A DNA stretch of 64,000 nucleotides from an uncultured Armatimonadota bacterium (GTDB taxonomy: Bacteria > Armatimonadota > Fimbriimonadia > Fimbriimonadales > Fimbriimonadaceae), in assembly GCA_903904815.1 (NCBI GenBank), contig CAIVDU010000107.1, forward strand, positions 1-64,000, given 5' to 3'. The first letter of the stretch is position 1, and each line of letters begins with the position of its first letter. Below the pieces are notes generated by a model that saw only the letters and a list, made by a program, of their open reading frames with translations, did not search any database and was not told the DNA's origin. The translations under genes and the position numbers were made by a program. Below, one piece after another: positions 27,560 through 35,504 of this stretch.

Positions 27560-29389
27560 TCAATGATTGAGCATGACGAGGCAATTAGAGTCGTTAAAAG
27601 GATTCTTACTGACGTGATAGACCTGCGACTTACGGTTTGCGATGCGCAACGTAAACGACTCATCCTCAGCACACGGCAGCTTCAGACCATCGACCACATG
27701 AATCGTCTGCCCTCTACTTTCTACGCCGAGCTTTCGCATCAGTACCCCGGCTCGAACCTGGTCTAACGTCTGAAATCCGAATGGCTGCAACAGATCGATT
27801 CCAGCGAGTTGGTCTCCTCCAGTGTCAGTAACGGTCATTACCGCCAAATTGGTCTCTTTCTGGATCGTCTTGCCCTTCAAACGATCTTCAATCATCCCGT
27901 GCACATGTTCCAACGTGAACATGACGACTCGACCACTGTTGGTGACATAGACCGCCGGGATTTCATCCGGGTAGCCAAAGCCGGTCCAAAGTTCCACTTC
28001 GGCCGTCGTGTTGCCGTTCGGAACCTTCGCCAAGAGCGTCCACCTCATTCCATGTTTTTCCCCGAAGGCCTGAACCTCTCGGATGCGCAGGGTGAAGATC
28101 CCATTGGGAGACTTGTGAATGGTCTCTGAGAAGATGCGCCTTCTGGGTTCCACGTCTTCTTTGGGTCGTCTCCCCGCGAATCCTTGGAAAGTCTGAAGAT
28201 GATTTCCATCGAAGGAATCGCTCGTGAAGAGGAACCTTCGGTGGTGGTCGTCGTAGATGTCGACGCGATCGGTCAGTCCGTAGGTGATAAAGCGATCCTT
28301 GGACTTGCCGATCGACATCCACTCTCCATCCTTCAACACAGAAAAGTCGTCGAGATGGAGATCATTGGCGGGATAGTGTCGATCAAGATCGGCCATCGCA
28401 AGCCGTGAGCCGTTTTCGGCGAGGTATTCCACGTGCGTCTTTGCATTGGACGGTGAAGGCGCCTCAATCCAAAGGAGGTTCCTGGCCGGAGTCACTAACG
28501 TCGCATCCGGCCTGTGGGTTACTTCACGCTCATTGGCAGCTGACCTCAGCCAATTCGACTGCTGCCACCCGTACCCGAGATTGGATAACCAGTGACGGTC
28601 GTGCACGCCCGGGGCCGCCGACTTCGCGGTCCAGAGCATAAGTGGGGAATCCTGAGCCAAAGGAGCTATCGTTGGGCAAAACAGTCGATCGTCTTTAATC
28701 ACATCGGCCAGGATAGGTTTCTGCTTGCGGAGGAGCGTGTCGGACACGTACGCGATTGGCTTTCCATCGTAGCCCCGCCACAACACGTCCACTGTCACGG
28801 TAGCCCCCGTCGTAGTGGGGAGCGTCAGTTCTTCCGCGCCTCCCTGCTTATAGGTGGTCAACGACGCCGTCGACTTGATGAGTCCGGTTGGGAAACCCGG
28901 TCCCCGATATAGGTGCTTGGTCTCTGCTTCTGTTACATCGTAATCGGCCGCTGGATGGATCCGTTTTGGCGGAACGGGGACCGGTACGCCCTGAAATAAA
29001 TCCCATGAGCCCCAAGATCCAAGGAGTTTCCCGCGAGGGTCCATGACCCAAAGCGTGCCTGAACCTCCGGGCCCAGGCATCGAATCGGTGAGGACCCAGA
29101 GATTTCCGGTCTTTCCTACCCAGTGCTTTCCGTAGAGCTCATTGCGAGTCAAACGCCACAACTCGCTCCGCACGCCCCACGGGTCGGTCTTCCAGTAGAC
29201 GTATTGGGAGACAGCGTAGGGACGAATTCCAGACCTTATCTCGGTGTGAACTTCGAGTTCATATCCATTACGCGTCAAACCAAGGCGCGTACCGCGTATC
29301 AGAGCAAAGGAATGCCCGACGAGCACAGCCAGGATTCCAACGGCGCCAGCAATCCCCACAAATCGGACCAATGGCTTGGATTGCACCAT
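27560..29389 (-). CDS. Membrane-anchored or secreted protein of unknown family
   Basis: I do not recognise this 609-residue protein. An N-terminal hydrophobic segment (FVGIAGAVGILAVLVGHSFAL) acts as signal or anchor. The rest is rich in Trp, Gly and Asp, with repeated strand-like segments (GNLWVLTDSMPG, GTLWVMDPRGKLLGSW, NLLWIEAPSPS) suggesting a beta-propeller-like extracytoplasmic fold. No catalytic motif is visible. It is divergent from the membrane protein/LemA pair with about 105 bp between them and runs towards the tRNA genes. Confidence 0.65.
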   Translation of the reverse strand: MVQSKPLVRFVGIAGAVGILAVLVGHSFALIRGTRLGLTRNGYELEVHTEIRSGIRPYAVSQYVYWKTDPWGVRSELWRLTRNELYGKHWVGKTGNLWVLTDSMPGPGGSGTLWVMDPRGKLLGSWGSWDLFQGVPVPVPPKRIHPAADYDVTEAETKHLYRGPGFPTGLIKSTASLTTYKQGGAEELTLPTTTGATVTVDVLWRGYDGKPIAYVSDTLLRKQKPILADVIKDDRLFCPTIAPLAQDSPLMLWTAKSAAPGVHDRHWLSNLGYGWQQSNWLRSAANEREVTHRPDATLVTPARNLLWIEAPSPSNAKTHVEYLAENGSRLAMADLDRHYPANDLHLDDFSVLKDGEWMSIGKSKDRFITYGLTDRVDIYDDHHRRFLFTSDSFDGNHLQTFQGFAGRRPKEDVEPRRRIFSETIHKSPNGIFTLRIREVQAFGEKHGMRWTLLAKVPNGNTTAEVELWTGFGYPDEIPAVYVTNSGRVVMFTLEHVHGMIEDRLKGKTIQKETNLAVMTVTDTGGDQLAGIDLLQPFGFQTLDQVRAGVLMRKLGVESRGQTIHVVDGLKLPCAEDESFTLRIANRKSQVYHVSKNPFNDSNCLVMLNH

Positions 29390-29495
29390 ACTCGTGAGTG
29401 TTGCGCGAAAGAGCGTTTGTTCACATGCTCAAAACAAAACTCGTCAATTGCATCTCGCAACGTAATTCCTTTCCATTGCGTCTTGATTAGCGACC

Positions 29496-30272
29496 ATGGA
29501 GTTCCTTGCAATCCCGTTCTTGGTCATTTTCGCGCTCATCGTCATCGGCGCGATTGTGAGCAAGAAAAAACTCGAGGAACGAAGGGCGGCATTGGCCAGG
29601 TTGGCCACCCAATATGGACTTAAATTTATTCCGGACGCCTTGAACGATGCGGTGCCTGGTGGCTTTTGGGCGCAGGCATTCGGCGATCATTCGCAGACGG
29701 ACGAGCGAAGATTCCTGTCTCGGTTCGAAGCCCTCTGGCCCTTTGGAACAGGGACGCATCGAATAGCCCGTGACCTTCTTTACGGCACTCATGGAAACAT
29801 CGATTGGGCAATCTTCGATTACAGTTATCAGACAACCTCGTCCAACGGGCCCGACGGTGGTCAGACGACCACCACTCACCCATTCGGCGTGATCTGCGCC
29901 AGGATTCCAGTTTCGTTACCTTGCATTCACCTGTCGGAAGAGAACTTTCTCCATCGGATCGGCTGCAAATTAGGTGCGCATGAGATGACCTTCGAACTCG
30001 AGGAATTTAATCGCCGATATTTCATCCGAGCCGATGATGAACGCGCCGCTTACGACTTACTGCATCCGCAAGCGATCGAGTACCTGATGACCCTGTCCAC
30101 TCGTGATTGGCAGTTCAGCGGTTGTCAGATCGTCATCGCACGGACTGGGCAATATATGCCCCATGAGATCCCAGTTGTGATGGGAGAAATTGATGGCTTT
30201 GTGCGTTTGATCCCCGGATACGTCAAAGAAGATCGCGCCCTCGTACCCGATTGGCAGGGTCCCTTCCGATGA
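29496..30272 (+). CDS. Single-span membrane protein encoded with LemA, unknown function
   Basis: The 258-residue protein has one N-terminal transmembrane helix (FLAIPFLVIFALIVIGAIV) followed by a soluble domain with no family I can name. The ATGA overlap (30269-30272) couples it to the LemA gene. The soluble part is predicted to lie on the cytoplasmic side because KKKLEERR follows the helix. Membrane partners of LemA are common in bacteria, so a LemA-associated envelope role is an inference from context only. Confidence 0.75.
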   Translation: MEFLAIPFLVIFALIVIGAIVSKKKLEERRAALARLATQYGLKFIPDALNDAVPGGFWAQAFGDHSQTDERRFLSRFEALWPFGTGTHRIARDLLYGTHGNIDWAIFDYSYQTTSSNGPDGGQTTTTHPFGVICARIPVSLPCIHLSEENFLHRIGCKLGAHEMTFELEEFNRRYFIRADDERAAYDLLHPQAIEYLMTLSTRDWQFSGCQIVIARTGQYMPHEIPVVMGEIDGFVRLIPGYVKEDRALVPDWQGPFR

Positions 30273-30826
30273 ACCAATTGCTCGTCCCAGTTCTCCTCTT
30301 TGGCGTCGTTTTCCCACTCTTCTGGGCGATTGCGACTTCCAATAAATTCACGCGCCTCGAGAAACTCCTCCAAGAATCTTGGTCCAACATCGACATTGCC
30401 CTCAAACGACGACACGACCTGATTCCCAACCTTGTTGAGACGGTCAAGGCGTACGCGGCCCATGAGAAGGAACTCTTGGAGCGGCTGGTTCACGCAAGGG
30501 AACGTGCGATTCAAGGCAGTGCCAACGAAGAATCTGAACTTGCAAGAACGGTCTCTGTAGTGTTTGCGCGCGCGGAAGCCTATCCAGATCTGAAGGCGAG
30601 CCAAAACTTCATCGAGTTGCAGCTAGAACTCGCAAATACGGAAGATCGAATTGCCGCCGCGCGCCGGTTCTACAACGCCAATGTACGCGACTTCAATATT
30701 CTCCTTGAGTCGTTTCCTTCGAGCTTAGTGTCGGGCGGACGCCAGGCAAAAGAGTTTTTTGAAGTCGAGGCGGTGGAGATCAGGGCGGTTCCGAAGATTT
30801 CACTCGCCTTCGAAAAAACGGAATGA
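30269..30826 (+). CDS. LemA family protein
   Basis: This 185-residue protein has one N-terminal membrane helix (LLVPVLLFGVVFPLFWAIA) and the LemA signature: FTRLEKLLQESWSNIDI, then RRHDLIPNLVETVKAYA and AAARRFYNANVRDFN. The three-helix bundle domain faces outside the cytoplasm in studied members. Its molecular function is unsettled. The start ATG 30269 overlaps the stop of the upstream membrane protein in ATGA, making the pair translationally coupled. A copy of the dispersed repeat follows at 30836-30924. Confidence 0.9.
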   Translation: MNQLLVPVLLFGVVFPLFWAIATSNKFTRLEKLLQESWSNIDIALKRRHDLIPNLVETVKAYAAHEKELLERLVHARERAIQGSANEESELARTVSVVFARAEAYPDLKASQNFIELQLELANTEDRIAAARRFYNANVRDFNILLESFPSSLVSGGRQAKEFFEVEAVEIRAVPKISLAFEKTE

Positions 30827-30835
30827 TTTTTCGCG

Positions 30836-30924
30836 GGCACTCACAACTTGGAATGAAAGTGTGCCGACGTAGAATTAGCTCCAACTGCGCACTGCAAACT
30901 GCATATTGCAAACTTTCATATCAG
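30836..30924 (+). repeat. Dispersed intergenic element, copy A
   Basis: The copy runs from GGGCACTCACAAC through ATGAAAGTGTGC, CTCCAACTGC and ACTGCAAACTGC to CAAACTTTCATATCA. ATGAAAGTGTGC (30853-30864) and GCAAACTTTCAT (30908-30919) are near-perfect inverted repeats, so the element could fold as one hairpin with a loop of ACTGC heptamers. Copies B (55389-55474) and C (53511-53595) share the same order of blocks. Confidence 0.65.
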
Positions 30925-30925
30925 A

Positions 30926-31420
30926 CTAGAATTGGCCGATGTCTGGCCAGCCGTACCAGACGGCGGGGTAGTTTCGCCACTGATCTTCGTGGACCAGAGT
31001 TCCCCCAATCCGCTGGTAAAAGGCCCTTCCGATCTCATTTTGCTGCAAGGTGTGGATGGCCATGGTCTTGGCCCCGCGGGCTCTGAAAGCCTGAACCATC
31101 TGTTCAACCAGGGCCCTTCCCACACCCGACCTGGTCTGCGAGGGATCGACGTAAAGTCCCCCAATTTCGCAATCGTAACCTGGAAGTTGCGGAGGACGGG
31201 TCTCGATGGCAAAGCCGATCGGGATATCGTTCTCGTCCACTGCAGCCACATAAAGAAGCGAGGGGTCGAAGAGCTGTTCCAGGCGACGCATGCGAGCCGT
31301 CACGTCTAAAGCCGCGAGTTCGTCGTCCGAAATGATACCGACATAAGCCCATCTCCATCCGTCGACGAGGATCTCGGCCATTCGCTTTGAATCGCTTGCT
31401 CTGGCGACCCGAATTCTCAT
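30926..31420 (-). CDS. GNAT family N-acetyltransferase
   Basis: The 164-residue cytoplasmic enzyme has the GNAT core: an N-terminal strand RIRVARASDSKRMAEI, a central strand IGGLYVDPSQTRSGVGRALVEQM carrying the acetyl-CoA pyrophosphate loop RSGVGRA, and the C-terminal NEIGRAFYQRIGG block. It transfers an acetyl group from acetyl-CoA to an amine; the substrate cannot be predicted. It stands alone on the minus strand next to repeat copy A. Confidence 0.9.
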   Translation of the reverse strand: MRIRVARASDSKRMAEILVDGWRWAYVGIISDDELAALDVTARMRRLEQLFDPSLLYVAAVDENDIPIGFAIETRPPQLPGYDCEIGGLYVDPSQTRSGVGRALVEQMVQAFRARGAKTMAIHTLQQNEIGRAFYQRIGGTLVHEDQWRNYPAVWYGWPDIGQF

Positions 31421-31529
31421 TCGAAGAATCGTACTCTCATTTCACGATTCCTTCACGGCGATTTAAGGGCGTCTTCAGGCTTGGTTCTCACCATGAAGCT
31501 AAAGTCGGCTTAGCCGAAAGGGAGGATCC

Positions 31530-32162
31530 ATGAACAAAAAACTGATCGTTGCCGGAGGGCTCTTGCTTGCTGCCCTCGTGGCGGCCGGACTTCCACTCGC
31601 GGTTCTACAGGACAAGCGGGTGTCCCATTCTAGTATCGTCGCTTCGAATCGATCAAACATGCTAGAAAAACCGGCTGAACCGGCGAAAACCACGACGAAG
31701 CACTCGGGGTTAAGCCCTGAGGCTCCCCCTGAATTTTTGAATCGCGTTCAGGTTTATGCGGCCACCGGTTTACCGATAACATCTATCTCTCGAGGAGCAA
31801 CCCAATCCATTGTGAGGACGGAAACGACGAATCCCCGCGCAGGCGGGATGAACTCCAACCCGAGCGGCCCTGGAGACTTTGGCCTCGGCCAAGGTCCGGG
31901 AGGAGGAGGGCGACCCGGGCCGGGTCGAGCGAACTCGGGATATGCGTCCGGCGGTGACGGTGGAGGACAAAACGATCCCCAGATGGACGATCCGAACGTC
32001 CAGTGGCCAAGTCCCGACGGGTTTGGCCCAGGTGGTCCTGGAGGACCGGGAGGTCCGGGAGGTCCGGGAGGTCCGGGAGGTCCGGGTGGGGGAGGTCCCG
32101 GCGGACCTGGAGGACTGGGAGGTCCAGCTGGGGGAGGACCGGGTGGTCCGGGAGAAAGCTAG
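31530..32162 (+). CDS. Exported protein with Gly-Pro-rich (collagen-like) C-terminus
   Basis: The 210-residue protein starts with a signal or anchor (LIVAGGLLLAALVAAGLPLAV) after a good ribosome site (GGAGG four bases before the ATG). The middle part is low complexity. The last 45 residues are GGP/GPG tripeptides interrupted by LGG and PAG. The underlying DNA is a tandem 9-mer. True collagen needs regular G-x-y; here every third residue is mostly G but P sits irregularly, so a flexible surface or cell-wall linker is as likely. It converges with the TraB-like gene, one base between stop codons. Confidence 0.7.
   Translation: MNKKLIVAGGLLLAALVAAGLPLAVLQDKRVSHSSIVASNRSNMLEKPAEPAKTTTKHSGLSPEAPPEFLNRVQVYAATGLPITSISRGATQSIVRTETTNPRAGGMNSNPSGPGDFGLGQGPGGGGRPGPGRANSGYASGGDGGGQNDPQMDDPNVQWPSPDGFGPGGPGGPGGPGGPGGPGGPGGGGPGGPGGLGGPAGGGPGGPGES
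32037..32152 (+). repeat. Tandem 9-bp repeats in the Gly-Pro coding region
   Basis: Four to five consecutive near-identical copies of GGTCCGGGA occur in about 32040-32088, followed by diverged copies to 32152. All keep the reading frame. Replication slippage would change the length of the Gly-Pro tail by three residues at a time. Confidence 0.8.
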
Positions 32163-32163
32163 G

Positions 32164-33135
32164 TTAACCAGGCGAGTGCTTCACGCCAAGCATCTGTCGA
32201 AACGCGCCGAGAATCGCAATTCCGGCTCCCGTAACTTTGGACTCGTCGCCAGAAATCGCCGGTAGCCACCGCTCTTCCGCCTCGCGATACTGCTTTTGCG
32301 AGGTAATCCTCTTTTCCATATCGGGCATATGGGCCGCGCCGAAAAAGATGGCGACGGACTTGTTCGACCGGGCGTGCTCCAAATCTTCGAGAACCTTGCC
32401 ATTTCGGCTCTTGATCAGGACGTCGCTGGTGCCTTCACCGAGGAATCCAACCAAGAGTCCGGGTTGAGAAAGTGCTTCCGCTAAAACGATCCTCATCGCT
32501 TCCTGGCTCCCCGGGTCGGACTTGATCTGCTGAAGGAAGGTCCCAAACATTTGACCTTCCTTACTGCCGGAATCCAATAGCTTCCCAATCCCGCCGACCT
32601 TTTTTTCCGTGTCCTTCCCTTGTTTTGTCGAAAGTGCGCTTACTTCGGCCCAGGTCAGGTCGCTGTTCTTAAAGGTCTTTTTCGTATAGTCGATGTCGTA
32701 AAGCTGGAAATCGAGACCAACTGCATCCGCGAACAACCGATAGGTCGACTTGTCTTTGGCTGGGAACGGCGTCTGGGCAGATGCACTGGTCGCCTGAGTC
32801 GACTTCGGATCCGGCTTGGGTATATCCTGCTTGACTCCTTCATAAAGCACAAGCGATTGGCTATCGAGCAGAGTTTGGATTGACTTGTAGTAGGATGCCT
32901 GTCCAATGTGGGCAGCTCCTACCAGCCAAATCGAGGCGCCCTTTCCGTCAAGCGGTACGAGATGGACAGCACGCGTCTCTAACAAAATGTTCGACTTTCC
33001 AGTTCGAACCAACCGAGTAAAAGAAGGTCCATCAGCCGGGGCAGATTTCGTGGATTGAGCGGTAGCCGCGTTCACCAAGCCGATGAGGCAGGCAGTAAGA
33101 AACACTCCCTTCGGGAGAGACGACTTGAGATTCAT
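32164..33135 (-). CDS. TraB/GumN family protein
   Basis: The 323-residue protein has a signal peptide (about 1-26, ending ATAQS). The family signature appears as VGAAHIGQASYYKSIQ with LVLYEGV in the N-terminal half, and FFGAAHMPDMEKRI near the C-terminus; GxxH motifs in both halves are the conserved features. The fold is related to Tiki/TraB hydrolases, and a metal-dependent protease activity is suspected but not proven for bacterial GumN-type members. It runs on the same strand as the GGDEF gene upstream (23 bp gap) and could be co-transcribed with it. Confidence 0.85.
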   Translation of the reverse strand: MNLKSSLPKGVFLTACLIGLVNAATAQSTKSAPADGPSFTRLVRTGKSNILLETRAVHLVPLDGKGASIWLVGAAHIGQASYYKSIQTLLDSQSLVLYEGVKQDIPKPDPKSTQATSASAQTPFPAKDKSTYRLFADAVGLDFQLYDIDYTKKTFKNSDLTWAEVSALSTKQGKDTEKKVGGIGKLLDSGSKEGQMFGTFLQQIKSDPGSQEAMRIVLAEALSQPGLLVGFLGEGTSDVLIKSRNGKVLEDLEHARSNKSVAIFFGAAHMPDMEKRITSQKQYREAEERWLPAISGDESKVTGAGIAILGAFRQMLGVKHSPG

Positions 33136-33158
33136 GTGATTACAGCTTCAGACGGCTA

Positions 33159-35105
33159 TCAGGCGCACTCCGTTCTCGGTCCCGATAGTTCAATTTGCTG
33201 CCCTGGAAGATCCCAGAAGTGAGTGACTTTGTTCTTTCCGTTCGCCTTGGAGTAATAAAGGGCTTGATCGGCTTGCTCGATCAACGTTTGTCGGTCGAGA
33301 ACCTTTTTTGTCAGAGTAGAGACACCGAAACTAGCGGTGACTGGGCAGTATCCCCAGTCGGAGTCCTCGAACGATGCCCTAAGCTTTTCAGCCACGAGAA
33401 GTGCCCCACCGTAATCCGTGTCGGGAAGAATGACGACCATTTCTTCGCCGCCGTACCGGGCGACGATGTCGGTCAACCGAACACCGTCCTTGAGAGCGAA
33501 TGCCACGCCACCCAAGACTTCGTCGCCTGCCTGGTGGCCAAAGCGGTCGTTTAAACTCTTGAATGAGTCGATGTCGAGGAGAATCAAGGAGAGCTGAGTC
33601 CTTGTGCGGGAGGCCAGTCTGAACTCTCTCTCAAGGCAATCTTGGAAACATCGATGATTGAGAAGTCCAGTTAAACCGTCGGTAGTAGCAAGTGCTTCCA
33701 GTCGCCGATTGGCGTCCTCCAAATCGATTTGCTGCATGTCGAGGCGTAAAGAGTAATCGCTGATGCTAACGAGCTGCTTCTGGATCACTCTTTCGTCTTC
33801 GACGCGACGACTTACGTCGCTGAAAGTGCAAACCACCGCGCTCACCTTCTTCGTGTGCTCATTGAAGATAGGCGCTGCGTCCATTTCTATCCAAACCAGC
33901 GATCCATCTGAGCGAGAGATACCCATGAGGAAGTCGTGGACCTCGTCTCCTGATTTGAGAACGAGCTGCGCCGGATGTTCGGATTCGTCAAGGTCTGTTC
34001 CATCTGGCTTGATCACACGCCAAAGCGGATCTATGGGCGCCCTCTTTTCAATCTGCGCCTTGGACAGTCCCAAAATCCTTTCCGCGCTCGGATTTGAGAT
34101 CATGATTCGTCCGTCGGCATTCTGAAACACGAGGCCGTCGCGCATCGTGGAGATCACCGCCCGCATCTGATGCTCACTGGTTCGGAGCGCGACTTCATGT
34201 TCACGAAGCGCGGTTAGGTCGACATGGGCACTCATTGCCCCGACAATTTGATGATGGCGGCCATACATAGGAAAAGCACTTGTAGAAATTCGGACCCGTT
34301 GTCCATCCTTGCGGCGGTAGGTCCACTCGATGTCAGAAACTGATCCTCCGGCCAGGATCGACGAGACTAGCTTCTTAGCCCTCTTGCCCACCCGACCGCT
34401 TGAGAGAACGTCGTACATGCAGTGCCCAGCCACTTCATGGGCCGGAATGCCGAACAGCTTTTCGGCCGCCGTGTTCCACTCCATGACAACCGAATCGAGA
34501 TCATAGGTAAAGCATGCCGTGGGTAGCCCGTGAAAAAGCGCTTCTAGTCGGGAAGCGGCTAACATTGCATCCCCCTGGCTGCCGGACGCCCGTTCTAATG
34601 CGTCGGTGAGACGTCGGTTGAGTTTCGTCTGGATGGCAACTTGCCACCGAGCTTCAAGCAGAGCTTTCAGCTGGCGAGCGAGCAGGTTAAGGGAATTCAG
34701 TTGCTTCTCGGTGAAATCGCGTCGAAACCTATCAAAGACACACAGGCAACCCAGCGTCTGGTACCCGGCATGTAACTTGATGCCCGCAAGTGAGACTTCA
34801 CCGAGCCCTCCCGTTTCATCGGCTGATAACGGAAGCGGCAAGAACCGATCAGGATCCGCATCGGTTGCCAAGAACTTACTTCCGCTCAAGTTGGCGAATC
34901 GCTTCTCGTGCGGGAATAGACCGCTTGAAGAAACGATCTGCTGCCAGTCTTGGAAGCCACAGCAAACGAATGCAACCGCACAACCTGACATCTCTCGAGC
35001 CAATGCCAAGAAGTCATCCAACTCTGGGTCGGCAGCTCCGTCGAGGAGATGCATCATCGTGAGGATCTCGATCCGCTCTTGTTTTCCTGAAGTGGGGAGT
35101 TCCAT
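33159..35105 (-). CDS. GAF-PAS-PAS diguanylate cyclase (GGDEF)
   Basis: The 648-residue cytoplasmic protein has a GAF-like domain (about 15-170), two PAS domains (about 190-310 and 315-430), a coiled linker and a GGDEF domain. The active-site loop reads GGEEM (552-556) instead of GG(D/E)EF, and the inhibitory RxxD I-site (RLTD) stands five residues before it, so product inhibition is expected. It should make c-di-GMP from GTP in response to PAS/GAF input. ATG 35105 has GGAG nine bases upstream; TTG 35120 is the alternative. A 399-bp gap separates it from the chemoreceptor gene, which is divergent. Confidence 0.88.
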   Translation of the reverse strand: MELPTSGKQERIEILTMMHLLDGAADPELDDFLALAREMSGCAVAFVCCGFQDWQQIVSSSGLFPHEKRFANLSGSKFLATDADPDRFLPLPLSADETGGLGEVSLAGIKLHAGYQTLGCLCVFDRFRRDFTEKQLNSLNLLARQLKALLEARWQVAIQTKLNRRLTDALERASGSQGDAMLAASRLEALFHGLPTACFTYDLDSVVMEWNTAAEKLFGIPAHEVAGHCMYDVLSSGRVGKRAKKLVSSILAGGSVSDIEWTYRRKDGQRVRISTSAFPMYGRHHQIVGAMSAHVDLTALREHEVALRTSEHQMRAVISTMRDGLVFQNADGRIMISNPSAERILGLSKAQIEKRAPIDPLWRVIKPDGTDLDESEHPAQLVLKSGDEVHDFLMGISRSDGSLVWIEMDAAPIFNEHTKKVSAVVCTFSDVSRRVEDERVIQKQLVSISDYSLRLDMQQIDLEDANRRLEALATTDGLTGLLNHRCFQDCLEREFRLASRTRTQLSLILLDIDSFKSLNDRFGHQAGDEVLGGVAFALKDGVRLTDIVARYGGEEMVVILPDTDYGGALLVAEKLRASFEDSDWGYCPVTASFGVSTLTKKVLDRQTLIEQADQALYYSKANGKNKVTHFWDLPGQQIELSGPRTECA

Positions 35106-35504
35106 TGCCGGTATCTCCAATTCTCGGAAAGGCGAATGCCAAAGCAGAGGTCAGCTACATGAGAGTCGTGCACCTGCGGGCGACCGGGATAACGAATGAA
35201 GATGCCTCGCGAGGGCAATCCCGGAACCGTTTTCAATAGATCCGAAGCTGAAAAGCGCGCTCGAAGCCCTCGATTCGGTCGACCGGTTAACCAAGTTTGT
35301 GTTGAAATCGCAATTCCAGGCGATTAGCGGAGCAGTCTGGATTTTCCTGGAGCTAGGCAAATGTAGCCGATGTTCCCACGAATTCCAACGATTTTCCAAG
35401 GTAACCGGTTTATTTTTCTTAACGTTAAGCCGATTTTAAAAAAGCTGACACCTAGATGTCGCATGTTTTGCTTGATTGCGAGGATTGAAGGCAGCTTAAC
35501 CACA
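35106..35504. other. Divergent regulatory region between a diguanylate cyclase and a chemoreceptor gene
   Basis: No gene is supported here, although a 60-codon ORF runs antisense through part of it. It must contain both promoters. Several short G/C-rich self-complementary pieces are present, such as CCGAA/TTCGG around 35243-35280, and AACGTTAAGC at 35420. I looked for a GEMM-type c-di-GMP riboswitch in both directions and did not find the conserved core. Confidence 0.4.

Noticed and set aside
32037-32152. CRISPR-like repeat array
   Set aside because: The repeats are contiguous 9-mers without spacers and are in frame in a Gly-Pro coding region.
35054-35236. 60-codon ORF overlapping the 5' end of the GGDEF gene
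   Set aside because: It overlaps the well-supported gene in another frame and has no start signal.
35106-35240. GEMM-type (c-di-GMP-I) riboswitch between a GGDEF gene and a chemoreceptor gene
   Set aside because: A CCAAAGC piece after a GAAA loop looked suggestive, but the flanking stems do not pair and the conserved core is missing on both strands.
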